Source: Hydrogenophaga taeniospiralis CCUG 15921 (lineage in GTDB: Bacteria; Pseudomonadota; Gammaproteobacteria; Burkholderiales; Burkholderiaceae_C). From it: a DNA stretch of 64,000 nucleotides. Under the pieces are notes generated by a model that was not told the origin of the DNA, did not search any database, and worked only from the letters and a program-made list of their open reading frames with translations. Positions 41,036-50,988 of the stretch are shown here, piece by piece (the first letter of the stretch is position 1; every line of letters begins with the position of its first letter). A program made the translations under genes and the position numbers. The DNA lies in assembly GCF_001592305.1 (NCBI RefSeq), contig NZ_BCWR01000005.1, forward strand, positions 310,001 to 374,000. The letters are read 5' to 3'.

Positions 41036-41989
41036 ATGACCCTCGTCACCCCTTCCACTCCTGCCCCCACACCCGATCCGGCCCGGCTCCAGGGCGCCAC
41101 GCCCCTGCCCCATCTGGGCGTCATCCGCGCCCAGGGCGAGGACGCGGCCAAGTTCCTGCACGGTCAGTTGACGCAGGACTTTTCGCTGCTCGGCCTGTCC
41201 GAGGCGCGGCTGGCCGGGTTCTGCTCGGCCAAGGGGCGCATGCTGGCCAGTTTTGTCGGCTTCAAGCGGGCGCACGACGACATCCTGCTGGTCTGCAGCC
41301 GCGACGTGCTGGCGGCCACGCTGAAACGGCTGTCGATGTTTGTGTTGCGCGCCAAGGTCAAACTGGTCGACGCCAGCGATGCGTTCCAGATCTGGGGCCT
41401 GGCGGGTGGCGCCGCGCTGCCCGGTGGCGCGCCAAAACCCTGGAGCCTGAGCAATGGGCCCGATGGCGGCCAGACGGTGCAGCTGTACCCGGCTGCGGGC
41501 GTGGCGCGCGCCCTGTGGGTGGCGCCCGCCGAGCAACCGGCCCCGGCCGGCGAGCGCCTGCCCGAAACGCTTTGGGCCTGGCTGGAGGTGCACAGCGGTG
41601 TGGCCACCCTCACCCAGCCCATCGTCGAGGCCTTCGTGCCGCAGATGCTCAACTACGAGTCGGTCGGCGGCGTGAACTTCAAGAAGGGGTGTTACCCCGG
41701 CCAGGAGGTCGTGGCCCGCAGCCAGTTTCGCGGCACGCTCAAGCGCCGGGCCTATCTGGTCCATGGCGACGGGCCGCTGCAGGTGGGGCAGGAAGTGTTC
41801 CACGACAGCGATGGCAGCCAGCCCTGCGGCACCGTGGCCGCGGTGGCGCCCCACCCCGAAGCCGGTTGGGACGCCATCGTCTCCATGCAGACCAGTGCCG
41901 CGGCCGGGGGCCACCTGCACGCGGGTGCTGCCGACGGCGTGGCGCTGACCCTGTTGCCCCTGCCCTACCCGCTGCTGGACGACATCTGA
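41036..41989 (+). CDS. ygfZ: tRNA-modifying/iron-sulfur cluster maturation protein YgfZ
   Basis: YgfZ is a folate-binding GcvT-like protein that helps iron-sulfur enzymes such as MiaB work. The 317-residue protein starts with a GcvT-like fold (LGVIRAQGEDAAKFLHGQLTQD, FCSAKGRMLASFVGF) and carries the hallmark KGCYPGQEVVARSQFRGT with its conserved cysteine near residue 219. The first 20 residues are Pro/Thr-rich and may be disordered. ATG 41036 is preferred over the TTG at 41018. Confidence 0.93.
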   Translation: MTLVTPSTPAPTPDPARLQGATPLPHLGVIRAQGEDAAKFLHGQLTQDFSLLGLSEARLAGFCSAKGRMLASFVGFKRAHDDILLVCSRDVLAATLKRLSMFVLRAKVKLVDASDAFQIWGLAGGAALPGGAPKPWSLSNGPDGGQTVQLYPAAGVARALWVAPAEQPAPAGERLPETLWAWLEVHSGVATLTQPIVEAFVPQMLNYESVGGVNFKKGCYPGQEVVARSQFRGTLKRRAYLVHGDGPLQVGQEVFHDSDGSQPCGTVAAVAPHPEAGWDAIVSMQTSAAAGGHLHAGAADGVALTLLPLPYPLLDDI

Positions 41990-42021
41990 GCGCCTGAGCC
42001 CGCCACGGCACGGACACCGCC

Positions 42022-42903
42022 ATGTGCCTGATCGCTTTCGCCATCGACGCCGATCCGGCCTGCCCGCTGCTGATCGCGGCGAATCGCGACGAGTTTTTCG
42101 ATCGCCCCACCGCACCGCTGCACCGCTGGACGCTGCCCGACGGCCCCACCGTGGTGGCCGGACGCGACCTGCGCGATGGCGGCACCTGGCTGGGCGTGAG
42201 CGACGCCGGCCGTGTGGCCATGCTCACCAATGTGCGCAGTGCCCAACCCGGCCCCGGCCAGCGCAGCCGGGGCGAGCTGGCCACCCGCTGGTTGCGCGGT
42301 GACGGGGACGAAGCGGCCCTGCTGGCGCACATCGACCCAGCCGCCTACGGCGGGTTCAATCTGGTGGTGGGCGACTTCCGCCGTGGTGTCTGGGCCTGGT
42401 TCAGCAACCGCCACCCCGAGCGCCCCCACGACGACGGCGCCGCGGCCCTGCACCACCGGCGCTTGCCGGGCGGTGTGTACGGTCTGTCCAACGCCGCGCT
42501 GGACACGCCCTGGCCCAAGACCGAGCGTTTGAAGGACGCGCTGGGCGCATCGTTGCGGCGGATGGCGGCGACCGACGAAACCTGCGGCTGGTTGCCGCCA
42601 TTGACCGAAGCGCTCGCCGATCGGCAGGTGTCGGCCGCGCACGAACTCCCGTTGACCGGTGTGTCGCCCGAGGTGGAATCGGTACTGTCCAGTTCCTTTG
42701 TGCACATGCCCGAACGCGGCTACGGCACACGCAGCAGCATGGTGCTGCGCGTGCGGCCCGCGACGAGGCCCCCTCAGACCGTGGCGCATGCCCCTCGCTG
42801 GCAGGTCCAGATCAGCGAATGGACACACGCCCCGGGCCCAGCGATGGACGGCCCGCGCGCCTGGGCCGAGCAGGCCCGGCGTAGCGAAACCCTGGTCTGG
42901 TAA
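42022..42903 (+). CDS. NRDE family protein (TANGO2-like)
   Basis: A 293-residue protein of the NRDE (TANGO2) family. It starts with the invariant MCLIAFAID, followed by LLIAANRDEFFDRPTAPL (the NRDE motif) and AGRDLRDGGTWLGVSDAGRVAMLTN. The second residue cysteine after Met suggests an N-terminal nucleophile fold, although the biochemical role is not settled; haem trafficking has been proposed for TANGO2. It lies 32 bases after ygfZ. Confidence 0.92.
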   Translation: MCLIAFAIDADPACPLLIAANRDEFFDRPTAPLHRWTLPDGPTVVAGRDLRDGGTWLGVSDAGRVAMLTNVRSAQPGPGQRSRGELATRWLRGDGDEAALLAHIDPAAYGGFNLVVGDFRRGVWAWFSNRHPERPHDDGAAALHHRRLPGGVYGLSNAALDTPWPKTERLKDALGASLRRMAATDETCGWLPPLTEALADRQVSAAHELPLTGVSPEVESVLSSSFVHMPERGYGTRSSMVLRVRPATRPPQTVAHAPRWQVQISEWTHAPGPAMDGPRAWAEQARRSETLVW

Positions 42904-42949
42904 GCACAGGCAGATCGCATCCGTCGCTTCACGCGACCCGCTATGCATG

Positions 42950-43036
42950 AAGCGGTCCAGCCGGGGACACCGCCGGGCCGGCTTCTCCGGACGGCTGGTG
43001 TCGCCCCTGGGGGTAGCGCGAAGCGCTGCGGGGGCG
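42950..43036. repeat. REP-like palindromic element between convergent genes
   Basis: The gap between two convergent genes contains CCGGGGACACC and, inverted and slightly changed, GGTGTCGCCCC, then GGGGGTAGCGCGAAGCGCTGCGGGGGC, a GC-rich imperfect palindrome. Related GC-rich dyads occur near 38144-38160 and 53473-53503. It may act as a terminator for both genes. Confidence 0.5.
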
Positions 43037-43038
43037 TC

Positions 43039-43908
43039 CTAGTTCAGTGGAACGAACATCTCCTGGTGGGCGATGCCCGCTTCTTCGAACGGCTCGCCCC
43101 GCCGCTGCCAGCCCAGCCGCTCGTAGAAGCCGATGGCGCTGCTCTGCGCGTGCAACATCACCTCGCGCTCGCCGCGCGCGCGGGCCGCATCCGTCAACGC
43201 CTGCAGTACCTGCTGGCCCAGATGGCCGCCGCGCAGTACCCGGTGCACCGCCAGCCGGCCCACCTGCGACACGCCCGTTGCGCCGGTGGGGATCAGCCGC
43301 CCGGTGGCCACCGGCTGGCCCAGCCGGTTGTAGGCCACCCCGTGCAGCGCCGTCAGGTCCGCCGCGTCATGCTCCAGGTCTTTGGGAATGCGCTGCTCCT
43401 GCACGAACACCTCGGTGCGGATGTGCTGCGCGTCGGCGCCGAGCTCGCTCCAGGCGCCCAGCTTCACCGTGCTCATGGCCTCACCGGCCTCGTAGCCCAT
43501 GAGAATGTCGCGCAGCGCCTGCGGCACCGGGCGCGAGCGCTGGCTGGCCGGGTCGGCGAACACGTAGACGATGTCGCCCGAGATCAGGTGCTCGTCGCCC
43601 CGGAAGATGGCGCCGGTGAACTGGATCGACGAGGTACCGACGCGGCTGCATTTCATGGCCACCTCGATTTGGTCGTCCACCCGCGCCGAGGCGTGAAACT
43701 CCAGCGTGGCCTTGACCACGTACAGATCGCCTTCGAGCTGTTGCATGGCCGCCTCGTAGGGCAGCGCCAGCGCCCGCCAGTAGTCGGAGATGGCGGTGTC
43801 GAAGTACATCAGATAGTGCGCGTTGAAGACAATCTTCTGCATGTCCACCTCGGCCCAACGCACACGCAGGCGGTGGACAAAGCGGAAGTCGGATCGTTTG
43901 AGGTTCAT
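43039..43908 (-). CDS. Fusion: 4-hydroxybenzoyl-CoA-type thioesterase + GNAT acetyltransferase
   Basis: A 289-residue protein with two domains in one frame. Residues 1-140 are a hotdog acyl-CoA thioesterase: FRFVHRLRVRWAEVDMQKIVFNAHYLMYF in outline, with the catalytic-type Asp22, and LEFHASARVDDQIEVAMKC. Residues 145-289 are a GNAT acyltransferase: EVFVQEQRIPKDLEHD, VGRLAVHRVLRGGHLGQQVL (acetyl-CoA loop) and HAQSSAIGFYERLGWQRRG. GGAG lies 10 bases before the start. Joining a thioesterase to an acyltransferase suggests the two handle the same acyl-CoA pool (inference). The gene is followed 2 bases downstream by the REP-like repeat. Confidence 0.87.
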   Translation of the reverse strand: MNLKRSDFRFVHRLRVRWAEVDMQKIVFNAHYLMYFDTAISDYWRALALPYEAAMQQLEGDLYVVKATLEFHASARVDDQIEVAMKCSRVGTSSIQFTGAIFRGDEHLISGDIVYVFADPASQRSRPVPQALRDILMGYEAGEAMSTVKLGAWSELGADAQHIRTEVFVQEQRIPKDLEHDAADLTALHGVAYNRLGQPVATGRLIPTGATGVSQVGRLAVHRVLRGGHLGQQVLQALTDAARARGEREVMLHAQSSAIGFYERLGWQRRGEPFEEAGIAHQEMFVPLN

Positions 43909-43952
43909 GTCGGGGTCTCCGGGTCGGTGGCTGTGGGTTGCTGTCTGTGGGG

Positions 43953-44942
43953 TCAGGTCGCGCCCGGTTCCCAGGCGTGGCGCAGCGCGCGCGCCGCGTC
44001 GTTGTGGGCCTGGAGCGCCTGCGGAATGGCGCGGCCGAACTGGATGAAGCCGTGCACCATGCCGGCGTAGATTTCCAGATCCACCGCCACGCCGGCCATG
44101 CGCAGCCGGTCGGCGTACAACACGCCTTCGTCCACCAGCGGGTCGCATTCGGCCAGCCCCATCCAGACCGGCGCCATGCCCTCCAGGTCGCGCGGCTGGC
44201 CGCTGTCGTCCACGCCGTCGAGCGGGGCAAAACGCCAATCGTCGCGCTCGGCCGCGCTGCGCAGGTAGTGGCCAAAGAAAAAACCGATGTGGGCCTCTTC
44301 GAGCAGGAAGCCTTTGGCGAAGGTGTGGTGCGACGGCGTGTTCTGGTGGCCGGCGGTGCCGGGATAGAACAGCAGTTGCAGCGCCAGCGGCCAGCCGGCG
44401 TCGCGTGCGGTGATGGCCGTCACGGCCGACAGCGTGCCGCCCGCGCTGTCACCGCCCACGGCGATCCGGGCGCCGTCCAAGCCCAGCGCTGCTGCGTGCT
44501 CGCGCAGCCAGGCCAGGCTGTCCCAGGCGTCATGCACCGCCGTAGGAAAGGGCCAATCGGGCGCGAGCCGGTAGTCCACCGAGATCACCGCGCAGTGGGC
44601 CAGGTGCGCCAGGTGCCGGCACAGCGGTTCGTGCGTGGCCACGCTGCCGATGGTGAAGCCGCCGCCGTGAAAGAACAGCAGCACCGGCAGCGCCTGCCCG
44701 GCCACGGGCGCAAACAGACGTGCCGGCAGGGCGTGGCCGTCGCGTGCGGGGATGCGCAGGTCCTCCACGCGCGCGAGCTTGTGCGAGGGAACGTCGAGCA
44801 CGCCCGCGCTCGCTTCGTAGCTCTGCCGGGCCTGAGCGGGTGACAGTGCGTGCATGGGCGGATGCCCGGCGCGGGCGATGCGGTCGAGCAATCCGCGCAT
44901 GGCGGGTGTGAGCAGGGTTCGGGGGTTGGCGTGGTGCGACAT
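43953..44942 (-). CDS. Alpha/beta hydrolase fold-3 esterase (hormone-sensitive lipase family)
   Basis: A 329-residue esterase. The oxyanion motif HGGGF is in [19 protein letters not shown], the nucleophile in [13 protein letters not shown], the acid in [16 protein letters not shown] and the histidine in [10 protein letters not shown]. These are the marks of the HSL/bacterial type IV lipase family, acting on short or medium acyl esters. It is upstream of the thioesterase-GNAT gene (44-base gap) and divergent from the alcohol dehydrogenase. Start 44942 is the second of two reasonable Met codons; it matches the family length. Confidence 0.9.
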   Translation of the reverse strand: MSHHANPRTLLTPAMRGLLDRIARAGHPPMHALSPAQARQSYEASAGVLDVPSHKLARVEDLRIPARDGHALPARLFAPVAGQALPVLLFFHGGGFTIGSVATHEPLCRHLAHLAHCAVISVDYRLAPDWPFPTAVHDAWDSLAWLREHAAALGLDGARIAVGGDSAGGTLSAVTAITARDAGWPLALQLLFYPGTAGHQNTPSHHTFAKGFLLEEAHIGFFFGHYLRSAAERDDWRFAPLDGVDDSGQPRDLEGMAPVWMGLAECDPLVDEGVLYADRLRMAGVAVDLEIYAGMVHGFIQFGRAIPQALQAHNDAARALRHAWEPGAT

Positions 44943-45088
44943 GGGTGAGGGATTTTCACGCATGGCCTGGCGGCCGAAGTGGCCCATGTCCTGTGCGGGA
45001 CCGCCACAGTGGGCATGGCATTGGCCCGGGAGCGGTGCGGCCGTATAGTTTTGAATCCCCATTCAGACCAACACACCGCGAGACAAAC

Positions 45089-46225
45089 ATGGCCCAGATA
45101 CTCTATGTGACCAACATCCTGATCGACTTCGGCGCGCTGGCGCAGCTGCGGGCCGAATGTGAGCGGGTGGGCATCACGCGTCCGCTGATCGTGACCGACG
45201 CGGGCGTGAAGGCCGCAGGCCTGCTGGACAAGGCCCTGGCCGCCCTGCCCGGCCTGAAGCCTGCGGTGTTCGACCAGACCCCGTCGAACCCCACCGAAGC
45301 CGCCGTGCGCGCGGCCGTGGCGGTGTACCGGGCGCAAGGCTGCGATGGACTCGTTGCGCTGGGCGGTGGCAGCGCCATCGACTGCGCCAAGGGCGTGGCC
45401 ATCGCCGCGGTGCACGAAGGCCCGCTCAAGACCTACGCCACCATCGAAGGCGGCTCGCCGAAGATCACCGACCGCGTGCCGCCGCTGATCGCAGTGCCCA
45501 CCACGGCCGGCACCGGCAGCGAAGTCGCGCGCGGTGCGATCGTGATCGTGGACGACGGCCGCAAGCTCGGTTTCCACAGCTGGCACCTGGTGCCCAAGAC
45601 CGCCCTGCTCGACCCCGAGCTCACGCTCGGTATGCCGCCCCTGCTGACCGCCGCCACCGGCATGGACGCCATCGCCCACTGCATGGAAACCTTCATGGCG
45701 CCGGCCTTCAACCCGCCGGCCGACGGCATCGGCCTGGACGGCCTGGAGCGCGGCTGGGCCCACATCGAGCGCGCCACCCGTGACGGCCAGGACCGCGAGG
45801 CGCGGCTGAACATGATGAGCGCCTCCATGCAGGGCGCGATGGCGTTTCAGAAAGGCCTGGGCTGCGTGCACTCGCTCAGCCACAGCCTGGGCGGCGTGAA
45901 CCCGCGCCTGCACCACGGCACGCTCAACGCGATGTTTCTGCCCGCCGTGATCCGCTTCAACGCCGAGGCCGATTCGATGAAAAAGGACCGGCGCCTGGAC
46001 CGCATGGCCCATGCCATGGGCCTGGCGAGCGGCAGCGACGTGCCCGAGGCCATCCAGGCCATGAACACCCGCCTGGGTCTGCCCAGCGGCCTGGCCGCCA
46101 TGGGCGTCACGCCCGACCTGTTCGACCAGGTGATCGCCGGCGCGCTGGCCGACCACTGCCACAAAACCAACCCGCGCATCGCTAGTGCGCAGGATTACCG
46201 CGCCATGCTCGAAGCGGCCATGTGA
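45089..46225 (+). CDS. Iron-containing alcohol dehydrogenase
   Basis: The 378-residue protein is of the Fe-ADH family, which reduces or oxidises alcohols with NAD(P). The nucleotide loop is in [15 protein letters not shown]; metal-binding positions are visible in [34 protein letters not shown]; the start [17 protein letters not shown] is a little unusual because the typical MxxFxxPxxIxxG pattern is reshaped. A histidine triad (HC, HSLG, HHG) is present. Natural substrate is unknown. It is 146 bases from the divergent esterase, the gap holding both promoters. Confidence 0.9.
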   Translation: MAQILYVTNILIDFGALAQLRAECERVGITRPLIVTDAGVKAAGLLDKALAALPGLKPAVFDQTPSNPTEAAVRAAVAVYRAQGCDGLVALGGGSAIDCAKGVAIAAVHEGPLKTYATIEGGSPKITDRVPPLIAVPTTAGTGSEVARGAIVIVDDGRKLGFHSWHLVPKTALLDPELTLGMPPLLTAATGMDAIAHCMETFMAPAFNPPADGIGLDGLERGWAHIERATRDGQDREARLNMMSASMQGAMAFQKGLGCVHSLSHSLGGVNPRLHHGTLNAMFLPAVIRFNAEADSMKKDRRLDRMAHAMGLASGSDVPEAIQAMNTRLGLPSGLAAMGVTPDLFDQVIAGALADHCHKTNPRIASAQDYRAMLEAAM

Positions 46226-46290
46226 ACGGCCCGCACGGCGCCCCCGATCGGGGGATACTTGGCGCCCTGCTTCAATCAACCGGAGACCGC

Positions 46291-47211
46291 ATGAAAGCCT
46301 TGAACATCCTCAAGACCATTGGCAACACGCCACACGTCCGCATCAACCGTTTGTTTGCCGGGGCCTCGCAGCAGGTGTGGATCAAGTCCGAGCGCAGCAA
46401 CCCGGGCGGCTCCATCAAGGACCGCATCGCGCTGTCCATGGTGGAAGACGCCGAACAGTCCGGCGCCCTGCAGCCCGGCGGCACCATCGTCGAGCCCACC
46501 TCGGGCAACACCGGCATCGGCCTGGCCATGGTGGCCGCCGTCAAGGGTTACAAGCTGGTGCTGGTCATGCCCGACAGCATGTCCATCGAGCGGCGTCGAC
46601 TGATGCTGGCCTACGGCGCCTCGTTCGATCTCACGCCGCGCGAAAAGGGCATGAAAGGCTCCATTGCCCGGGCCGAAGAGATCGTGGCCAGCACGCCCGG
46701 CGCCTGGATGCCACAGCAGTTCAACAACCCGGCCAACGTCGCGATCCACGCCAAGACCACCGCCGCCGAAATCGCTGCCGATTTCCCAGAGGGGGTGGAC
46801 GTGCTGATCACCGGCGTGGGCACCGGGGGTCACATCACCGGCTGTGCGCAGGTGCTGAAGGCCAAATGGCCCCAGCTCAAGGTGTACGCGGTGGAGCCGG
46901 TGGCCTCGCCCGTGATCTCGGGCGGCAGCCCGGCGCCCCACCCGATCCAGGGCATTGGCGCGGGCTTCATTCCCAACAACCTCGACACCACGCTGCTCGA
47001 CGGCGTGATCCAGGTGGACGCCGAACCCGCCCGCGAGATGGCGCGCCGTTGCGCGCGCGAAGAAGGCATGCTGGTGGGGATTTCTTCGGGCGCCACGCTG
47101 GCGGCGATTGCGCAGAAGCTGCCCGACCTGCCGGCCAACGCCGTGGTGCTGGGCTTCAACTACGACACCGGCGAACGCTACCTGTCGGTCGAAGGCTTCC
47201 TGCCGGCCTGA
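46291..47211 (+). CDS. cysK: Cysteine synthase (O-acetylserine sulfhydrylase A)
   Basis: CysK makes cysteine from O-acetylserine and sulfide. The 306-residue PLP enzyme shows [15 protein letters not shown], the PLP lysine in [14 protein letters not shown], the substrate loop [14 protein letters not shown], the glycine-rich phosphate loop [10 protein letters not shown], and [11 protein letters not shown]. The short form without a C-terminal regulatory domain fits CysK more than CysM. It begins 65 bases after the alcohol dehydrogenase stop and converges with the carbonic anhydrase gene across a hairpin. Confidence 0.93.
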   Translation: MKALNILKTIGNTPHVRINRLFAGASQQVWIKSERSNPGGSIKDRIALSMVEDAEQSGALQPGGTIVEPTSGNTGIGLAMVAAVKGYKLVLVMPDSMSIERRRLMLAYGASFDLTPREKGMKGSIARAEEIVASTPGAWMPQQFNNPANVAIHAKTTAAEIAADFPEGVDVLITGVGTGGHITGCAQVLKAKWPQLKVYAVEPVASPVISGGSPAPHPIQGIGAGFIPNNLDTTLLDGVIQVDAEPAREMARRCAREEGMLVGISSGATLAAIAQKLPDLPANAVVLGFNYDTGERYLSVEGFLPA

Positions 47212-47239
47212 GGTCCCTGAGCATCTGAGACCTGCGAAA

Positions 47240-47264
47240 GGGATGTGCCCCGAGGGCACATCCC
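47240..47264. terminator. Perfect hairpin between convergent cysK and carbonic anhydrase genes
   Basis: GGGATGTGCCC (47240-47250) and GGGCACATCCC (47254-47264) form an 11-base perfect stem with a 3-base loop. There is no U-tract directly after it, so it may work with Rho or as an mRNA 3' end. Confidence 0.65.
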
Positions 47265-47295
47265 ACCCCATGATTTCCATGGGTGGCGGGCTACT

Positions 47296-48054
47296 TCAGG
47301 TGCTTTCCTTGACGACGCGCCCATTGAGCGGCTGCAGTGGCCGCGCGTTGGCGTTGTACAGCTGGCGGAACGCCTTGATCTGCTGGGCGCCCAGCTTCAC
47401 GGGTTCCTTGAGCACCATCCACTGCACGCCCTCGGAGCACGGTGGCGTGGTCAAGGAACCGGCAAAGCTGTAGTAGCCCTTCTGGGCGGGTAACAAGGTG
47501 CTGGCATCCAGGGTGAGACCGTCCACCGTCACATGTTCACCCACGCGCGGCAGGTGCTCGAAGATGGGCGCCCAGGCCGCGTTGGTCTTGCCCGGCTGGA
47601 TCAGCACGGCCACCACACCCAGCTTGCCGTCCTCGCCCTTGTGCACGAAATGCGCCACCATGGCCGCGCGCTTGCCGCCAATGGCTTCTTCGCTGGGGGT
47701 GTGGAAGTGGAACTGCAGCAGCTCCATCGCCTTGCCATCCACCACCAGCTTGCTGCCAGCGGGCATGTTCACCTGCACGGTGTGCCCGTTGTTGACCAGC
47801 GTGGGGGCGCCAGCCGCGTACTGGAAGTCCAGCGCGGGCAGTGCTTCTTTCACAGTGTTTTGAATGTCGATGGGGCTTTGCGCCATGCCGCGTGCGCAGG
47901 CCTCGAAGCCTGGCTCCAGCGCGCCCCAGTGGGCGGCGCCGTGTTCGCCCTTGTATGCCCAATGCGGGCGAGCCCCTTCGGCGCCGGCCCAGGTGGTGGC
48001 GCACAGTGCGAGAGCGGCCACCGCAGTGTGCCGAATCAGTGTCTGGTAATTCAT
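47296..48054 (-). CDS. Alpha carbonic anhydrase, periplasmic
   Basis: The 252-residue enzyme interconverts CO2 and bicarbonate. It has a signal peptide (TAVAALALCATTWAGA) and the alpha-class features: WAYKGEHGAAHWGALEP, QSPIDIQ, the zinc ligands in LLQFHFHTPSEE (two His) and MVAHFVHKGEDGK (third), and LTTPPCSEGVQWMVL with the conserved threonine. All three zinc histidines are present, so it is likely active. Start 48054 is set by the signal peptide; the long upstream frame has no coding character. Confidence 0.95.
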   Translation of the reverse strand: MNYQTLIRHTAVAALALCATTWAGAEGARPHWAYKGEHGAAHWGALEPGFEACARGMAQSPIDIQNTVKEALPALDFQYAAGAPTLVNNGHTVQVNMPAGSKLVVDGKAMELLQFHFHTPSEEAIGGKRAAMVAHFVHKGEDGKLGVVAVLIQPGKTNAAWAPIFEHLPRVGEHVTVDGLTLDASTLLPAQKGYYSFAGSLTTPPCSEGVQWMVLKEPVKLGAQQIKAFRQLYNANARPLQPLNGRVVKEST

Positions 48055-48219
48055 GGTGTTGTTGAAGACGGGTGAGGAAGCGCTACAAAGCACTGGCCCC
48101 GCAAGATGCAGGGCCGCCCGGATTCTCAACAACGCGCTACGGCGCGGCAACGTGCATCGCACAAGGCCCTGATGCCGTGTCAGGCAAGCCAATCGGCGGC
48201 CTTAGATAGGGTATATGCG

Positions 48220-48246
48220 CGCCTGATTTTTCAAAGAAATCAGGCG
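48220..48246 (-). terminator. Hairpin with A/T-rich top, distal to the lipoprotein gene
   Basis: CGCCTGATTT (48220-48229) pairs with AAATCAGGCG (48237-48246), a perfect 10-base stem with 7-base loop. It lies after a first hairpin (48268-48295) downstream of the lipoprotein stop at 48318 and upstream of the carbonic anhydrase gene. Confidence 0.55.
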
Positions 48247-48267
48247 ACTACAACCGTTTCTTCAACA

Positions 48268-48295
48268 AGACCTTGAAGTCAAGCCTTCAAGGTCT
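48268..48295 (-). terminator. Perfect 11-base stem just downstream of the lipoprotein gene
   Basis: AGACCTTGAAG (48268-48278) and CTTCAAGGTCT (48285-48295) pair perfectly with a 6-base loop, 23 bases after the lipoprotein stop on the minus strand. It is the likely terminator of that gene; the second hairpin at 48220-48246 backs it up. Confidence 0.6.
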
Positions 48296-48317
48296 GGGAG
48301 GTCGCCAGAACCCCCGA

Positions 48318-48827
48318 TCAGATGCGCGAGAGCTTGTACTCGATGAACTCGCTGGGGTAGCCTTCGGCGTCCTTGCCGGAGTCCGGGTCACCGATCTGCA
48401 GCAGGGTGCCATCGCTGTGCAGCAGCACCTTGCTCGAACCCTGGTCGGAGGTACCGGTGAACTTGTCGGCGGTCACACCCGCGGCCGGCTTGGTGCCCAC
48501 GTGGGTCATCTGCAGATTCGTCAACACCTTTTCGGTCTTCACGCTCGGGCCGGAGCACGAGCGCCCGATATATGCGTAGGCGATCACGTCGCCCGAAAAA
48601 CTGGTGGCGCTGGTCTTGGTGAAGTCGGCCCGCAGGTGGGCGGAGGCGCCGTCGTCGGTGTAGCACTCGCTTTCCCACGATCCGATGTATTTGGCCACCA
48701 CGTCAGCCGACGCATCACCGGGCAAAGGATCATCGTTGCCACCACCGCAGGCGGTCAAGGCGGCAATGGCCAGACCCAGACCAAGCAGTTTGAAACTGAG
48801 GCGGGTGTTTGTAGTCTTCGTCATCAT
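48318..48827 (-). CDS. Hypothetical lipoprotein
   Basis: The 169-residue protein has a lipoprotein signal: FKLLGLGLAIAALTACGGG, with the lipobox cysteine in LTAC. The mature part is small, neutral and beta-rich, with three cysteines besides the lipid one or so (SECYTDD, GRSCSGP) that could form a disulfide. No family recognised. It is a single gene with its own terminator hairpins; function unknown. Confidence 0.75.
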   Translation of the reverse strand: MMTKTTNTRLSFKLLGLGLAIAALTACGGGNDDPLPGDASADVVAKYIGSWESECYTDDGASAHLRADFTKTSATSFSGDVIAYAYIGRSCSGPSVKTEKVLTNLQMTHVGTKPAAGVTADKFTGTSDQGSSKVLLHSDGTLLQIGDPDSGKDAEGYPSEFIEYKLSRI

Positions 48828-49033
48828 GGAATTTCCCAGGTTGGGTGAAACGGTGGCGCCGGGCCCTGGGTCGGGCCGTGGGCCACCGCTTCACGGGTCA
48901 AAGTAGCGCGGATTGTGCAGTACGGAAAACACATGCTCGGTGCGATCGGACACAGAGCCCGTCCGGGAGTCCCGGTTTTACACCTGCTTGCATCCGTGAA
49001 CGGTCGACAGCCGGCTGCAGGAGGCCGGGTCCT

Positions 49034-50005
49034 TCAGCCGCCCCGCACCATCGCCAGCACCTTGCCCGCGTCCAGTGTTTGCGCCGTGGCCTGGATCTGC
49101 GGCAGGTATTGCGTCTGCATCTGCTTGGCCGGCGCCAGCAGGCTCTGGAAGGTTTCCTGCAGCAGTGCGGTGCTCATCACCCGGCCGCCCGCGTAGTAAC
49201 GCTTGGCCACCTGACCCAGCGCGTAAGTGGTAGCAAAGGAAAACGCCACACCCGTCGCGGCACGGCCCAGCCCGCCCACGGCGCGCCCTGCCATCTTGCC
49301 GAGCAGGCCCCCGAGCAGCTTGCGACCGAATTGTTCGAGGTACTGCGACGTGGCGCCCACTCCTGCGGCGGCGATGAACTCGCGGATGTGGCCTTGGTCC
49401 AGTTCCACGCCGTGGACCTGGCCGATGTTGTAGACCAGCCGAACCTGCAGCGGAATGATGGCCATCGAGGCCCAGGACTGCGGCAACAGCTCCAACGCAC
49501 CGTTGAGCAGCGCCGCGTTCAGGATGGTCTTGTCCAACTGGGCGTCGAGGGCGGCATCGCGTGGTGCAGCCTGTGGCACCGGCGGAGCGGTCATGGCTGT
49601 GGCAGCCACCGGAGTGGCTTTGTCGGCCGCATCGAGGATGGCCGCTTCTTCGCGCTCGAACGCCAGGGTCTGTGCTACGTCCAGCTTCAGACGGGTTTTC
49701 AGGTCGGCCAGGAAGGCGGTCTCGGCCGGGCTCTGGCGCCCGTCTGCATCGCAGACACACACGGCCATTTCGTAGGCGAGCTGGCGCTGGCCTGGGTCCG
49801 CCAGACCGGCCACAGCGTCGCCCAGTGAAACGCGCTGGAGCAGCACGTCCTGATACAACTTGGCAAGCCCGGCGCCGCCGGGCTCCTGGCCCAGGGTGTC
49901 GGCCAGGTGGCGGATGGCCTCGCGCTCGGCATCGGCCTTGTGACCGTCAGAGAAAGCGGCCAGCAAGGCGATGCTCAGAATGGACTGTTGTTCTTGAGGG
50001 GACAT
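49034..50005 (-). CDS. TerB-like / DUF697-containing protein
   Basis: A 323-residue protein. The N-terminal 100 residues look like a TerB/DjlA-type helical bundle, with acidic metal-site-like positions in [14 protein letters not shown] and [17 protein letters not shown]. An Ala/Pro linker is followed by a C-terminal DUF697-like part with hydrophobic stretches: [19 protein letters not shown] and [20 protein letters not shown]. The first part is found in tellurite and stress-related proteins. There is no ter operon here. It is divergent from yciB. Confidence 0.7.
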   Translation of the reverse strand: MSPQEQQSILSIALLAAFSDGHKADAEREAIRHLADTLGQEPGGAGLAKLYQDVLLQRVSLGDAVAGLADPGQRQLAYEMAVCVCDADGRQSPAETAFLADLKTRLKLDVAQTLAFEREEAAILDAADKATPVAATAMTAPPVPQAAPRDAALDAQLDKTILNAALLNGALELLPQSWASMAIIPLQVRLVYNIGQVHGVELDQGHIREFIAAAGVGATSQYLEQFGRKLLGGLLGKMAGRAVGGLGRAATGVAFSFATTYALGQVAKRYYAGGRVMSTALLQETFQSLLAPAKQMQTQYLPQIQATAQTLDAGKVLAMVRGG

Positions 50006-50158
50006 GGGCTGGAATCTCCTGGGTTGGATGGAATGGCGCCGAGTATGGGCCGCGAACATTTCGGGGCTCATGCTTCTGGTATCAAGACCTTTGCGGGTTC
50101 AACGGGATACCCGGAGCGCCAGAGCGGTTCCCCGAGCCGCAACCCCGATAATCCCCAC

Positions 50159-50716
50159 ATGCGCTTTCTGATCGACTTTTTCCCCATCGGCCTTTTCGTT
50201 GCGGCCTACAAACTGCACGACATCTACACCGCCACCGCCGTGCTCATGGTGGCCACCGTGGTGCAGACCGGCATCATCTATGCCATTGACCGGCGGTTGC
50301 AGACCTTGCACAAGGTGACGCTGGTGCTGGTGCTGGTGTTTGGCACGCTCACCCTGGTCCTGCAGGACGAACGCTTCATCAAGTGGAAGCCGACCGTGTT
50401 GTACGCGAGCATGGCCGTCGTGCTGGGCGCCGCGCTCTGGGGCTGGAAGAAGAATTTCCTGCAGTTGCTGCTGGGCAGCCAGTTGACGCTGCCCACACCG
50501 GTGTGGGCGCGGCTCACGGTGATCTGGATCGGCTACTTCCTGTTCATGGCGGGCATCAACGCCTACGTGGCCGCGTACTATTCCACCGAAGACTGGGTGA
50601 ACTTCAAGCTCTGGGGCTATGTGTTCCCGGTGATCTTCATCGTGGGCCAGGGGCTGTACATCGCGCGCTATCTGAAAGACGACGGTTCCGCCGCGGACGG
50701 GGAGCCGAAACCATGA
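50159..50716 (+). CDS. yciB: Inner membrane septation protein A family (YciB)
   Basis: A 185-residue membrane protein with five helices: [59 protein letters not shown], and a C-terminal [18 protein letters not shown]. The [13 protein letters not shown] motif is typical of YciB (ispZ/septation protein A), which affects cell envelope and division in E. coli. Overlaps bolA by 4 bases (ATGA at 50713-50716), the standard yciB-bolA-parvulin order of this group. Confidence 0.94.
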   Translation: MRFLIDFFPIGLFVAAYKLHDIYTATAVLMVATVVQTGIIYAIDRRLQTLHKVTLVLVLVFGTLTLVLQDERFIKWKPTVLYASMAVVLGAALWGWKKNFLQLLLGSQLTLPTPVWARLTVIWIGYFLFMAGINAYVAAYYSTEDWVNFKLWGYVFPVIFIVGQGLYIARYLKDDGSAADGEPKP

Positions 50717-50988
50717 CAGAGACGACCCTGCCCACCGCCGAGGCGCTGGACGCGGTCCTGCGCGCTGCGCTCGCACCCACCTCGCTGGAGGTGATCGACG
50801 AGAGCGCCGCGCACGCTGGCCACGCGGGCGCGAACGCGCTGGGGTACGGCACCCATTTCCGGGTGCGCATCGGCGGGCCGGCGTTTGCCGGCAAGAGCCG
50901 GGTGGCCCAGCACCGGCTTGTGTATGATGCGCTGCAAAAATTCACCAGTGCGGGCCTGCACGCGCTGGCGATTGAAATCAGGCCCTGA
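50713..50988 (+). CDS. bolA: BolA family protein
   Basis: A 91-residue BolA-type protein. The family helix-strand pattern is clear: [44 protein letters not shown] and a final strand HALAIEIRP. BolA proteins work with monothiol glutaredoxins in iron-sulfur trafficking and also act in stress-linked shape control. The conserved histidine in RVAQHRLVY is present. Its start overlaps the yciB stop. Confidence 0.93.
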   Translation: MTETTLPTAEALDAVLRAALAPTSLEVIDESAAHAGHAGANALGYGTHFRVRIGGPAFAGKSRVAQHRLVYDALQKFTSAGLHALAIEIRP

